Translations under genes and position numbers: made by a program
The notes under the pieces: generated by a model
Seen by the model: the letters and a program-made list of their open reading frames with translations, nothing else
Databases searched by the model: none
What the model was told of the DNA's origin: nothing
DNA from: Mycoplasma sp. 1654_15
GTDB taxonomy: Bacteria > Bacillota_I > Bacilli_A > Mycoplasmatales > Metamycoplasmataceae
Assembly: GCF_012516495.1 (NCBI RefSeq)
Contig: NZ_CP051214.1
Location: 859,062-923,061, forward strand
Reading direction: 5' to 3'
Length of the DNA: 64,000 nt
Shown here: positions 34,619 to 47,422 of the stretch, in pieces
How the letters are laid out: each line of letters starts with the position of its first letter
How positions within the stretch are numbered: position 1 is the stretch's first letter

Positions 34619-37180
34619 TTATTGGAAATTAATTCCTGAAATGTTGGATTCATCAACTTGGAAACCGTTGGATCTTAATGAATTTGCCAATGCTGTCTGG
34701 CTTTTATCTACTATTATTCTTTGATCTGTGAATAATTTAGTATCATCATTTTTTTGTCTTCCATTTTCAAGTAATATTCTTAAATTTTGAGCACCTCTAG
34801 CATTTAAAGTTATATTACCTGATGCTGTCACTTCAATTCTTTTAGTAGTATTTCCGTTTGAAAAAAATATTTTAGGTTTTGGTTGTGACATAGGATTTGT
34901 ATCTAAAACATTAAATTGTGCGTTATTTAGTTCATCAACATCAATTGAAAATGTTTGTGAATCGTTATATAAACCTATTCTAGTTAACCTTCTTGGTTTA
35001 GAATTTGAAGCTTTTTGTGTATCAGAAAATTGCAATCCTCTAAGTGATTTCATTTTAGTTACCCTTGTTAAATCAAGACCAGTTGGATAAGAATTTTCTG
35101 ATTCATTTTCATCTGGACGAAGACCTGGACCAAATCCTCCTTGGAAGACTTTTTCATTATTTCTTGTTCAATAAGCTATACGTAGTCCATCATTAATTCG
35201 TTTGTAATCACTTGGAGAATGACCACCTTTATAATCTGAATCATCGAAAGCTAAAGAGTTAAAAGTAACTCTAGTTGCTACTTTTGCACCTTTAGGATAA
35301 TCAAAACTTACATTGTAATCATTTGAATTATATCAAGCTGTATTTTTTAAAGCTCAAGGATTTATTGCTCAATCATCAGAAAGCGAATTTCCTTCTGTAT
35401 AAATAGAAAGTTCGTCAATTTTCTTGTTTTCTAAAGCTAATAAAGGTGAAGTGTTAGTGCTATCGAATAACAACTCAAGCTGTGGTAAATTCTCAGGCAA
35501 GATTTGTAAAATGTCTTTGAATTTTTGATTTGCATCATCTTTTCCTATGTGGAAAAATCTATAAGAAGTAATTTCTTTATTGTCGGCTTTTAATTCTTCA
35601 ATTAATTTTTTAGTTTTTTCATAACCTTTTGGATTTGAAAAATCTATAGTAACCACAATTCCATGATCCCTTGCTGATTTTGCTTTGTTATCTGAGTTTT
35701 TAGTAAGTTCAGCGATATTAATTCCATCTGATTTTGAAACATTATATTTTTGAAATTCAGGAGAATCAGTAATATCTTTTTTGGTTCATCCTGGATAATT
35801 TCCTTCAAGAATACTTCCTCCAGGTCTTCATCAATAGCTATCATAACCAAAGGCACGACGTGTTTCGTTATCTTTTTGATACACAGAAGTTACTTGATTG
35901 AGTAAAGGACTTCAGGAATTAGATTTTAATGTTCCGTCTTTATCTATTGAAATATTGCTGTTGTCAGGATTAATAGTTAAACCTCTTGCTAAATACTCAT
36001 CATTTTCTCTTGAATTTTTGTTAAATTTTGAATAATCTAAATAATAAATTAGTTTGATGTATTTTACATTTTTAGCATCGGTTTTTAATTGTTCTGCAGC
36101 TTTTTGTTTATCAGTTTGTTCTGCAAATTCTTTCAATCATTCATTCATTTGTATTTGGTTTTCAGGAGTGAATGTTTCTTTGCCATTACCATCAAATCCA
36201 ATTCTTGGTGGTCTTCTTCTTTGTAGGGCTTCCATCTCTCTTTGTGCTTGTGCAATAGCTTGGTCTGCTTTAAAAAGATCATCTTCATATTTCTTCTTAA
36301 TTCAAGGATAAAGTGTTTGACCTTCTTGTGTTAAAAACTCTCTGACTTTGTCTCCATTTTCAAATAATGCTTCAAATTTTCAAAATAAATTTTTATATTG
36401 ATAAGCATTATTTGCACTATGTAATATTCCTGCAATAGTAGCATCATTTTTTATATCATTTTTATCAATGTTGAAGATTCCCTTTACAGAAGCGTTAAGT
36501 GCAGTTGTAGCATTTTTTAAGTTTTGTTCTCTTAATTCTGGAGTAACTTCAATACTTAAAACTTCATCCACAACTTGTGAATGATACGGAATTCTATTAG
36601 CTAAACCATTTTGTTGATCATATGCAGTGTATTGTCTGTTAGGTCTTTTTCGAACTCTAGCTGTAACATTATGTCCTTCTCATTTCAAGGTTACAACACC
36701 TACTTCATCGTTTTTAAAGTTTTGTTTAATAGATGGCACTGGCTTTTCTACAGGTGGTTCAGGGTCAGGAGTAGAAGGTGTTGGTTGTGGCTGTTCTTTT
36801 ATAATTTCTTGTTGAATATCAGGTTTTTGTGGCTCTGGTTCAGGATCTAGAATTTTTGGTGGATCTTCTGGAGGATCAACTATTACTGGAGGTTCTGGTT
36901 TTTCCGGTTTTGGCTCTAATTTTTCAGGTTTTAAATTTTTATCATTCAAAGCATCAAAAGCTTTGTTAGTGTCTGCATTTTCTATAGTTTGTAAGGTTAC
37001 ATTGTTAGCATTTAATTGATCTAAAATTTTGAGATCCAAGTTAGAATCTGTACCTTTTGAAGTTGCATAATAAGCAATTCCAACAACTGAAGGAATACTC
37101 AATACTGTAGCAAAAGAAATAAGAATTTTCTTATTTTTAGATTTTCTTAAAAGTTGTGTAGTTTTTTTCAAAATTGACAT
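34619..37180 (-). CDS. mib: Mycoplasma immunoglobulin-binding protein (MIB), copy 2
   Basis: 853 aa. N-terminal membrane leader (KNKKILISFATVLSIPSVVG), Pro/Glu-rich spacer with PEPEPQ-type repeats to about residue 160, then the binding scaffold with segments shared with copy 1 such as TPMSQPKPKIFF-like blocks near the C-terminus. GGAGGT lies four bases before the ATG. Its promoter holds an A17 tract, absent from copy 1. Confidence 0.85.
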
Positions 37181-37326
37181 TGTAACCTCCTTGAATTTGC
37201 CTTAATTTTACTCCTATTTCCTTTTTTTTTTTTTTTTTGGCAAGCTCTCTGCGAGGCATATTAAAAGACTACTTTAAAACAATTGTTTTAAAGCTTCGTT
37301 TATAAAGCAAAAAGAAGGAATTTTAC
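37181..37326 (-). promoter_or_regulatory. Promoter region of MIB copy 2 with A17 tract; end of folA unit
   Basis: On the minus strand TAAAAT (37205-37210) lies 25 bases before the MIB start. A run of 17 A (37222-37238) sits upstream, preceded by CTTGCC. The perfect 22-bp palindrome at 37272-37293 could be an operator or a weak terminator for the folA/thyA unit. The layout resembles poly(A)-switched promoters of mycoplasma surface genes. Confidence 0.55.
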
Positions 37327-37803
37327 TTATTTTTTCTTCTTGAAAGTCTTAACAATAAAACTTCCTTTATCTTCTTCAGAAACTAGGTCAAAAAGCTCTC
37401 ATTTTATGTCTTTTAAATATCTGTTTCCTTCATATTTTCCTTTTACAAAAGAAACAATTAAGATATCTGATTCAGGGATTAATGCAGTATAAATCATCAA
37501 TCCACCTGTGATATAAAGATCTTTTTCTGGATTACCTTGATATTCTTTAATTAAGTGAGAATAATCTTTAATTATGTGTACTTCAGGGTGATCTACTTGA
37601 AATGTAGGATCATCACTAATGACATACATTTTTCTTCTATCAAAGATTTTTGGTAAGGATAAAAATGTATTTTTTCCCATCAACAAGGTTTTATCTAATG
37701 TAGTTTGTCTAAAATGTGCAAATTCTTCTTTTATGTGTCAAGGCATTGAATTGTCTTTACCTATTAGACCATCTTCTGTCATTGCTCAAACTGAAATTAT
37801 CAT
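37327..37803 (-). CDS. folA: Dihydrofolate reductase
   Basis: 158 aa, the normal length. [22 protein letters not shown] is the classic N-terminal strand and substrate loop (split here by UGA Trp); [11 protein letters not shown] and [15 protein letters not shown] match the NADPH-binding segments. Reduces dihydrofolate produced by the thymidylate synthase encoded directly upstream, with which it overlaps as TAATG. Cytoplasmic. Confidence 0.92.
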
Positions 37804-38663
37804 TATACTGCTACCTCTCCTTTAATAAATGGATCATGTTCATAATCTATGAGTTCTAAATCTTCAAATTTAATGTCAAAAAAAGGTTTATTTGCTATTT
37901 TTAATTTTGGTAATTTGTGTGGTGTTCTAGTAAGTTGTAGATTTACTTGATCAATGTGATTTACATAAATATGAGCATCACCTACTGTATGTACAAATTC
38001 TCCCACTTCTAGTCCACATTCTTGTGCAATCATAAAAACTAACAAGGAATATGAAGCAATATTAAAAGGAACACCTAAGAAAGCATCTGCGCTTCTTTGG
38101 TATAGTTGACAAGAAAGTTTATTATTGGCTACATAAAATTGAAATAAACTATGGCAAGGAGGAAGCAACATATTATCAATTTCAGTAGGATTTCAGGCTG
38201 AAACTATTAATCTTCTTGAATTTGGATTTGCTTTAATTTGATCAATAACTTTTTTTAGTTGATCGATGCCTAAAAAGTTTCTTCATTGTTTCCCATAAAC
38301 AGGACCAAGTTCACCAAATTCCTTTGCAAATGAAGGATTTTCTTTAATTTTTGTTATAAATTCTTTTAGTGTCTCTCCTTGAAATTTACTACTTTTTTTG
38401 TAATTTTCATAAGGTCATTCATTTCAAATATTAACGTTATTATCTACTAGATACTTTATATTTGTATCTCCCTTTATAAACCAAAGTAACTCATGTGCTA
38501 TTGAAGCAAAATTAGTTTTTTTTGTAGTAACTAAAGGGAAGCCTTCAGATAAATCAAACCTCATTTGATAACCAAATGTACTGATTGAATCAATAATTGT
38601 TCTATTCTTTTTTTCTATACCATTTTTTAGAATATGTCTTAAAAAATCTAAATACTGTTTCAT
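37803..38663 (-). CDS. thyA: Thymidylate synthase
   Basis: 286 aa. Shows the conserved [34 protein letters not shown] (catalytic Cys in PPCH) and [17 protein letters not shown] blocks of the folate-dependent enzyme, and the C-terminal IKGEVAV close to the usual end. Makes dTMP from dUMP. ATG at 38663 has AAGGA at better spacing than the adjacent ATG at 38666. Operon with folA. Confidence 0.95.
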
Positions 38664-38876
38664 CATTTCCTTTATTTTCTTGACTAATGTTTTAAGATTT
38701 ATTATAAACAGAAAATAATGCAAAAAATAAATTTGAAAAAAAATTTTTTAATTCATTTTTATTTACATAATTTTTTTGATTTTTGGTAATATATAAAGAC
38801 TAAACACATTAATAAGCTCATTAATAAACTGACACATTTTTGGTCAGTTTATGTTGACTAAAAAGGGGTAAAGACT
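38664..38876. promoter_or_regulatory. Divergent promoter region thyA/nrdF with leader hairpin
   Basis: AT-rich spacer with TTGATT and TAATAT-like elements toward nrdF. In the nrdF leader 38826-38833 and 38843-38850 pair as AAACTGAC/GTCAGTTT with a 9-nt loop, about 27 bases before the start. AAAAGGGG serves as ribosome binding site. Confidence 0.5.
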
Positions 38877-39911
38877 ATGAAAACTGCAGAAAAAAAACAA
38901 AAAAATTCATATTACAAAGATTCAGTTTCTCCTTTGGAATTTGCGCTTAACAAGTTCCAGGGCAAAATGAGGTCAGTAAACTGAAATGTCATCAATGATA
39001 ATAAGGATCTTGAAGTGTGAAATAGAGCAGTTCAAAATTTTTGACTTCCTGAAAAAATTCCAGTTTCAAATGATTTAGAAACTTGAAGAACACTTTCTCC
39101 AACTTGAAAAAAAGTTATAACAAGAACTTTTACAGGTTTAACTCTTTTAGATACTATTCAAGCTACTATTGGAGATGTTGCTCAAATTCCTTACTCACAA
39201 ACTGATCATGAACAAGTAATTTATGCTAATTTCGCTTTTATGGTTGGTGTTCACGCCAGATCATACGGGACTATTTTTTCTACACTTTGTACAAGTGAAG
39301 AAATTGAAGAAGCACATGAATGAGTAATTAATACTAAGAGTTTACAAGCAAGAGCGCAAGCTTTAATTCCTTACTATACTGGTAAAGATCCTTTAAAATC
39401 CAAGGTAGCTGCTGCGATGATGCCAGGATTTTTACTCTATGGTGGTTTTTACCTTCCTTTTTATCTTTCTGCTAGGTCTAAACTTCCTAATACTTCAGAC
39501 ATTATAAGATTAATTTTGAGAGATAAAGTTATTCACAATTATTATTCTGGTTACAAATATCAAAAGAAAGTGGAAAAACTATCTCCTGAAAAACAAGAAG
39601 AAATGAAGAAATTTGTTTTTGATTTACTTTATGAATTAATTGAATTAGAAAAAGTTTATTTAAATGAACTTTATTCTGAAGTTGGATTAGCAGATGAAGC
39701 TATAAAATTTAGTGTTTATAATGCAGGTAAGTTTTTACAGAATTTAGGTTATGATTCTCCTTTTGCAGAAGAAGAAACAAGAATAGAACCTGAAATTTTT
39801 AACCAACTTTCCGCAAGAGCTGATGAAAATCATGATTTCTTTTCAGGCAATGGTTCTTCTTATGTTATGGGTGTAAGCGAAGAAACTGAAGATGAGGATT
39901 GAGATTTTTAA
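38877..39911 (+). CDS. nrdF: Ribonucleotide reductase radical subunit NrdF, metal-free class Ie type
   Basis: 344 aa. Aligning to ordinary NrdF by the invariant spacing of ligands, Asp92, His126 and His220 are kept but the three glutamate ligands are Val123 (FMVGVH), Pro183 (MMPGF) and Lys217 (LRDKVIH). Tyr130 (HARSY) is kept. The Val/Pro/Lys set is the signature of class Ie, in which a modified tyrosine (DOPA) radical works without bound metal, generated with help of NrdI. First gene of nrdF-nrdI-nrdE. Several UGA Trp codons. Confidence 0.93.
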
Positions 39912-39912
39912 T

Positions 39913-40374
39913 ATGCACAAAGATATAATTCAAATAGATGAAAAATTTATTAAAAAACCTGAAGGCGAGATTTTTTTAGTTTATTTTTCTTCTATTTCAA
40001 ACAACACTCATAGATTTATACAAAAATTAGGTTTCGAAAATGCTAGAATTCCTGTAAATCCAGAAGAATCGCTAGAAGTAGATAGAGATTATGTTATCTT
40101 TTGTCCAACTTATAGTGGTGGCGGAAACGATTCAGCTGGAGCTGTTCCTAAACCAGTTATTAAGTTTTTAAACAAAGAATCCAATCGTAAATTTTGCAGA
40201 GGAGTGATCGCCTCTGGAAATACAAATTTTGGAGACACATTTGCTATTGCTGGAACAATATTATCCAAAAAATTACAAGTACCTTTACTATACCAATTTG
40301 AATTAATAGGTACACAAGCAGATGTAATAAATGTACAAAACATAATAAAAAAATTTTGAAACAAAAATTCCTAA
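39913..40374 (+). CDS. nrdI: Flavodoxin-like NrdI
   Basis: About 153 aa from the ATG at 39913, the usual length; an in-frame ATG at 39892 would overlap nrd[17 protein letters not shown] is the FMN-binding phosphate loop region and [14 protein letters not shown] a second flavin loop. Supplies oxidant to NrdF for tyrosine modification or radical formation. Reads through a UGA near the end. Confidence 0.92.
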
Positions 40375-40437
40375 ATTTTTCCATTTTAGTGAAGAAAAAG
40401 AAGGAAATTATACATAATAAAGAAGGAAGTGAATATT

Positions 40438-42603
40438 ATGACTAAAAAACAAACAGAAAGTATGTCATTAACAGGGAGCGTTTCTGAAGAATACATTACT
40501 TTAAATGCAAAATCAAAATTGTTTTTAAAATATAAAGATTCTTATAAATATGATCAACAAGCTGCTGATAGTTATATTAAGCATCATATTGAACCAAGAT
40601 ATAGAAAATTTAACTCTGTAAAAGAAAGAATTACTTGATTAATTGAAAACGAATACTATGATGAAACAGTGATTAATGAGTATACTTTTGAAGAGTTAGA
40701 AAGACTAACTGAAGAAGCTTATAAATACAAACATCACTTTCCTTCATTTATGGGAGCTTTAAAGTTTTATTCAAGTTATGCTTTAAAATCTAATGATGGA
40801 CAAGAATATTTAGAACATTTTGAAGAAAGAGCTCTTTTAAATGCTTTATTTTTAGCTAAAGGAAATGTTGATAGAGCTTCAAGTATTTTAAGACAAATAA
40901 TGTTAGGTCGTTTTCAACCAGCTACTCCTACTTTTTTAAATGCTGGAAAGAAAAATAGAGGTGAATACGTTTCTTGTTATTTAATTCGTATTGAAGATAA
41001 TATGGAATCTATTTCAAGAGCTGTAACTACTTCTTTACAATTAAGCAAAAGAGGTGGAGGGGTTTCAATTTTACTTTCTAACTTAAGAGAAATGGGTGCA
41101 CCGATTAAAAAAATTCAAAATCAAGCAACTGGTGTTATTCCTGTTATGAAAATTCTTGAAGACTCTTTTTCTTATGCTAACCAATTAGGGCAAAGACAGG
41201 GAGCAGGTGCTGTTTATTTAAATGTTCACCACCCTGATATTTTAAGTTTTTTAGATACTAAAAGAGAAAACGCTGATGAAAAAATTAGAATTAAATCTTT
41301 ATCACTTGGTGTTGTAATTCCAGACATCACTTTTGAACTTGCTAAAGACAACAAAGACATGGCTTTATTTAGTGTCTATGATGTAGAAAGAGAATACAAA
41401 AAAGCTTTTTCTGACATATCAATAACTGAAGAATATTACAAAATGGTTGAAAATCCAAACATTAAAAAAACCTTCATAAATGCACGTAAACTCTTTATAA
41501 CTATAGCAGAATTGCATTTTGAAAGTGGTTATCCTTACATTCTTTTTGATGACACTGTAAATAGAAGAAATGCTCATAAAAATAGAATTGTTATGTCTAA
41601 TTTATGTTCAGAAATTGTTCAACCTTCTACTCCTTCTGAATACCTTTCAGATCTTACTTTTACTAAAAAAGGTGAAGATATTTGTTGTAATCTAGGTTCT
41701 TTAAATATTGATAAAGCAATGGAAAGTGGAAAAGAATTTGGAGAATTAGTTTTCCAGTCAATTCTTTCTCTTGATCATGTATCTAGAAACTCCGATCTTT
41801 CTTCTGCTCCTTCAATAGAAAATGGGAACAACAAAAATCATGCAGTTGGACTTGGAGCTATGAACCTACATGGATTTTTAGCTACAAACCATATTTATTA
41901 TCACTCTGAAGAAGCACTTGATTTTACTAACATTTTCTTTTATACAATGGCTTATCATGCTTTTAAAGCTTCATCAATTTTGGCTCAAAAATTTGGTCCA
42001 TTTGAACACTTCAAAGAATCTAAATTTGCTGATGGTTCATATTTTGATAAATATACTAAAGTATCTGATAAAGAATATCAACCAAAAACAGAAAAAATCA
42101 AAGAAATTTTTGAGAAATACAAAGTTTCAATTCCTACAAAACAAGACTGAATTGAACTTGTTGAAAACATTAAAAGAGTCGGAATTGCAAACTCACATTT
42201 AATGGCTGTTGCGCCAACTGGTTCTATTTCTTACCTTTCTTCTTGTACACCAAGTCTACAACCTGTAGTTGCTCCAGTTGAAACAAGAAAAGAAGGGAAA
42301 ATTGGTAGAGTATACGTTCCTGCTTACAAAATGAATCAAGAAAATATGAAATATTATGCTTTAGGAGCTTATGAACTCGGTCCAGATCCAATAATTGATA
42401 TTGCGGCTGAAGCTCAAAAACATATTGATCAATCTATTTCTTTAACTTTATTCTTTACTGATACAGCAACAACTAGAGACTTAAGCAAAGCTTATATTAG
42501 AGCATTTAAAAAAGGTTGTGGGTCAATTTATTATGTGCGTATTAGACAAGAAGTTTTAGAAGACTCAGAAAACTACGATGAATGTGAGGCTTGTGTAATT
42601 TAA
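40438..42603 (+). CDS. nrdE: Ribonucleotide reductase catalytic subunit NrdE
   Basis: 721 aa, usual size. Key parts: GEYVSCYLI with a redox Cys, [26 protein letters not shown] carrying the thiyl-radical Cys in NxCx[11 protein letters not shown], and the C-terminal CEACVI thiol pair that reduces the active site. Start at 40438 with GGAAGTG upstream. Reduces NDPs to dNDPs. Confidence 0.95.
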
Positions 42604-42604
42604 T

Positions 42605-43069
42605 ATGATTATAGATAAAATTAAAAACCTTCACAAATATACAAAAATTAATCCAAGATTAGAAATTGTTGTTAAATGATTACAAGAAAACGATTGAAGA
42701 AAACAACCCGAAGGAATTACTCCTATAAAGGAAAAAGAAGTATTTTTTGTTAATAGAGTAATGCCTTCTTTAAACAAAGAAAATTTTGTTTTTGAACTTC
42801 ATCAAAAATACATTGATATTCATTTTGCAGGTGATAACACTGAAAAATTTATTCACTTAGCAAAAGATCATTTAACTACAGCTCAACAAGAATATTCAGA
42901 TCAAACAGATGTAGGTTTTTTCAAAGGTGATATTCTTGATTTTGAAAATAATATTATTAAATTAAAAGAAGATGAGTTTGCTTTATTTTTAGCTGATGAA
43001 GCTCATGGTCCTAGATTTGATACAACCAAAGATACTGTGAGAAAAACTATAATTAAGGTATTAGCTTAA
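42605..43069 (+). CDS. YhcH/YjgK/YiaL-like (DUF386) protein
   Basis: 154 aa. FELHQKYIDIHFAGDNTEKF, GDILDF and DEFALFLADEAHGPRF fit the cupin-like YhcH/YjgK/YiaL family with conserved Glu, His and Asp metal-site residues. It starts two bases after the nrdE stop, so it is probably co-transcribed, and a strong terminator follows. In other bacteria the family is linked to sugar acid or sialic acid use; its role beside nrdE is unclear. Confidence 0.75.
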
Positions 43070-43119
43070 CCTATAAAAAAGAAGACTTTTTACTTTAAAA
43101 GTCTTCTTTTTTATAGGTT
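43068..43119 (+). terminator. Strong intrinsic terminator of the nrd operon
   Basis: Perfect 23-bp stem (43068-43090 with 43097-43119) and 6-nt loop, with an internal A6/T6 step. Confidence 0.85.
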
Positions 43120-43347
<228 letters not shown>

Positions 43348-46300
43348 ATGGCAACTACATTAAAATTTTTTTATGATGAAAGGCACTGAGATAGACCTAT
43401 TAGATCTGGAGTAGCAAAAAGAAGTTGAGGTGCTTTTGAAAACGATATAACACTCTTAAATGCTCTTAAAAAGAGTGGTGAATTTGATAATGTTTATCCA
43501 AAAATTAAAAATATAAAAAATAAACTACATCAATTTTTGAAGGATTTTTCTGATTTAGAAGAATACGAAGTAATAAGACTTAATTTAAAAGCAAGAAGGT
43601 TCGCTAATGAATTAAAAGATAAAAAAGAAAAAAAGAAAAGACTTGAATTTGATGGTTTTGTAATTATTGGAAAAAATAAAAACATTAAAAAAGAGTGGGG
43701 GTAAAAATACAGCTGCTTTATTTTTCGACATAGAGTTATTCCCACTTTCAAACCTTAATTTTGTTATTGAATACCCTGTTATATCTATAAACAGAATTTC
43801 ATTACTGAATTTTACTCATTTAAACAATTCTATACACAATTCTGATTTCAAGCCTGAGTTTTTACAAAAAACACCAGAAAATATTTCTAGCTTTTCTCCA
43901 AGCAACCACGATGAACTTCTTAATTTTTTTAGTGAAAAAGTTCCTAAAATTTTAGATATTTATAAACATGATTTAAAGGAACGTTTTTCGTTTACTTGTC
44001 CAACAGATAGTAGTAAATTGTGCTGAAATGAACTTTTAGATTTAACTCAAAAACATTTTTTAGACAAAATAAAAGATAACGATAAAGACTTTATTTTTAT
44101 GGAAGATAATAAATCTAAAAACTTTAATATTTCTGAAATTGATAAAGAGAAATTTACTATTTTTTCTTATTCTTCAGATATTGCAACAAAAAGAAATTTA
44201 TATTTAAATGATGAAAGAACAGGAAAATCTTTTACTATTAAACTTCATAACTTGAATCAAAAATTAACTATAAATGAATATTTAAATCATGGACAAAAAG
44301 AAATAGACGCCTTAGAAAATATTATTGCTTCTTCCAAAGCACAAAAGTCAGAATTAATTGAAAAATATAGAGAAAATGAAGAAAAAAGAAGAAAAATAAA
44401 TATGGAATTTGAAGAGGCTCAAATTCAATATAATTCTTTAATTAACAAAATAAATAATAATAATCAATTATTAAATAAGTATTTAAAAATCAATGAAGAA
44501 AAAGAAAATATAGAAAAAAGGGTAATTATTCCAACAATTATTGCACGATTTGAAGAAGAAGAAGTTTCGGATTATGAACAAAGACAAAGAGATGCAGAAA
44601 TTGAATATCAAAATAAAATTGAACAAAAAAACAGACAAAAACAAAATAAACTTGTAGAGTTAGAAAATATTTATAACACAATAATTGATACTTTTGAAGA
44701 ACAAAATATTAGTGTTCTTTCTCGTTTTGATACAGATGATTTTTTAAACGAAATAAACAAATTTATAGTAAATAATAATCAAAAGAAAAAAGAGATTGAA
44801 GACCAAATTAAGACAAATACAAATGATTTTAAAATAAAAGAAAGTAAATTATTAAATTTTCAAAATCAAATAAAATCTGAAATTTCAATGATTAATAATG
44901 ATATTGAATTTAATGAAAACATTTTTAATTCAGAAAATACAAGATTACAAAGCTTAAAAAAACTCAAAGGTATAAAAACTGTTTACAAAAATGTTACTAT
45001 AAAATGAAGTGTTAAAAAAGGTGAAGATAATGATGATTTTACTTTAAATTACTATCCAATTTCTGATTTTTTGAAAGATAAAACAAGTAACATCATCTTT
45101 ACTCTTAACGACAATCAAACAGGCTTTATTACTAAAATCAGAAGATATTTAGGTGCATTTGCAAACATATATAAAGGATTTTACAAAAATCCGTACATGG
45201 TTCGTTCAATTTTTGATCCACAAACTATTAATTCGGAACTTTTAAGAAACACACAGTTAGAGCAAAGTACAAAACAAAAATATCACTTAAACGAAAAACA
45301 AGAGCACAGCGTTAAAAAAGCAATAGCTTCTAGAGATGTGTTTTATTTACAAGGTCCTCCGGGAACAGGAAAGACACAAACTATTTGTGCAATGGCTGAA
45401 GAATTTATAAAACGAGATGAAAATATTTTAATTACATCTTCTACACACGAAGCCATAGAAAATTTTATGGATCGTTTAAATGAAAATAATCTTAATAATC
45501 CTAACTATATAATCTTTAAATTTGACTATAACTCTAAAAGAAGCAACGACTTTCAAACTTCAAAAATTTATCCTAATTTCATTTCTAAAATTGAGCATTG
45601 ATTAGAAAATCCACAAGAAGAAAATTCTATTTTACAAGATAAAATATCGGAAATTGAAGGATGAATCGAAAAAACAAACTTGAATGTTGAAGAATACTTT
45701 GGATTTAGCACTTATCTGGATACATTAATCGAAAGAATAGAAAAAAATGTTGTTTTTGAATTTGAAAAAGAGCATTTAATAAAAGAAGGTTTTGATATAA
45801 ATAACATAAATTCCATAAACAATTATTACATTGGAACACACAAAAATAGAATTAAAAGTAATCAAGTTTTAAGTTTGATAGATGATTTGTTTAAACTTGC
45901 TAAAAATAATAATATTAATGTTTGGGGCGCTAAAAATTTTAAAGAACTAAAAAGCAAAATTTTGAACAAAGATTCAACAAAAAATGCTTCATTTTTAAAG
46001 GATTTATACAAAACTTATAAAGAAAATACCAATGAAAAAAACAATTATTTAGAAAGTGATTTTAATAAATTTGTTTTTGAAAATAACTTAATAAATGTTA
46101 TTGGTATCACTACAACCGCAAGTACAAAAATTAATTTATCTGATAAAAATGGTGTCGGTGTTGCTGACGTAGAACCTAAAGATTTATTTACTGAATATCC
46201 GATTGGTGTTGTTATTATTGATGAGATTTCAAAATCTTCTACTCCTGAAATTTTTGTAAGAATTATATTAGCTGAAAAAGTTATTTTTTCAGGAGATTAC

Positions 46301-47422
46301 AAGCAACTTCCTCCTTCTAGTGAATTCGAACCAAATATTATTAACCAAATTTACGATGAACTGCCTGAACAACCAATTCAAACCTATTCTCTAACCAATC
46401 AATATGAAGAAGAAGAAGATTCAGAATTTAGTTATATAAAAGATATAAAAGATAAACGATTTGCTTTAAAAATTGAACAACTTTATAAAAATTCTTTCTT
46501 TAAAACGCAAGCAAATCAACTAAAAAATTTAAATTCAGATAGCACATATGAATTTTTAAACACTTCTCACAGATTTTCTCAAGAAATTATGAAAGTTGTT
46601 AATGTCAGCTACGATTTTAGGGAAAAATTAAAATTACCTGCACAACCTAGAGACTTTAAAGGTATGCCTTTCGAGTGAGTACACAACAATTTAGATGCTA
46701 TAAATCCTATAATTTTTGACACTTCTTATCTACATGATTCTTATATTAAAAAATTAAGAGAAAAAAATGTAAATATTCCTACAAAAGCTTCTATTCCAGA
46801 AATGTCTTCATTTTATTTATTCAACCAATTTCAATCTTCTAAATCCGCAACTGAAAGTTTTGATCAAAGAAGTTTTATTTTTAGAGAAAATTTCCAAGCA
46901 AAAAATACTGGTACAGTAAATGAATATAATGCTGAAGTTATTAAAAAAATTGTTAAAAAAATAATAGAAAGTAATAATAAAAAACAAATTTATAAAAATA
47001 TTCAAAAAGAGATTGGTGTTATTTGTTTAACTAGAAATCAAAGTTATTTAATTAAACAAATTTTTGCTGAGGATGAAATATTCAAAGGAATAAAAGTTGA
47101 CACTATAGATAACTTTCAAGGTCGTGAAAAAGAAATTATTATCGTTGACTTTATAAGAGCCAAAAATAAATTAGAAGATGCTCCAAATTCTTCAACAAAA
47201 GAATGAAAAATTATCAGCGATATAAAAAGAGATACAAGTTTTTTAAACAGTGATGAAAGAATAAACGTTGCTATCTCTAGGGCAAGAAATAAATTAATTT
47301 TAGTTGGTGCGTTTAGATATTATCAAAATATAAATTCTGATATTTTAAGTAATATTTTCGATGTTTTTCAACGAAATAATTTCACTATTATTAACACCGA
47401 GGAACAATATGAGCAAGATTAG
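43348..47422 (+). CDS. SF1 helicase (DNA2/NAM7 type) with coiled-coil region; one frameshift
   Basis: About 1357 aa if one frameshift near 43690 is bridged. The N-terminal ~225 residues are of unknown fold, then about 200 residues are strongly coiled-coil. Helicase motifs: Walker A GPPGTGKT near residue 669, VVIIDEIS near 954, FSGDYKQLPP (motif III), DNFQGREKEIIIV and VAISRARNKLILVG (motif VI). The start at 43348 has AAGGA. In the given sequence the frame changes by +1 between a run of A6 and G5 (43675-43702), so the first 115 codons are separated from the rest; this may be variation or error. Its stop overlaps the next gene by 14 bases. Probably acts on nucleic acid; defence role inferred from neighbours. 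Confidence 0.75.

Noticed and set aside
9137..37180. Assembly artefact as explanation for the two MIB-MIP modules
   Set aside because: Copies differ throughout most genes, so they are real paralogous modules; only the alpha/beta block is near identical.
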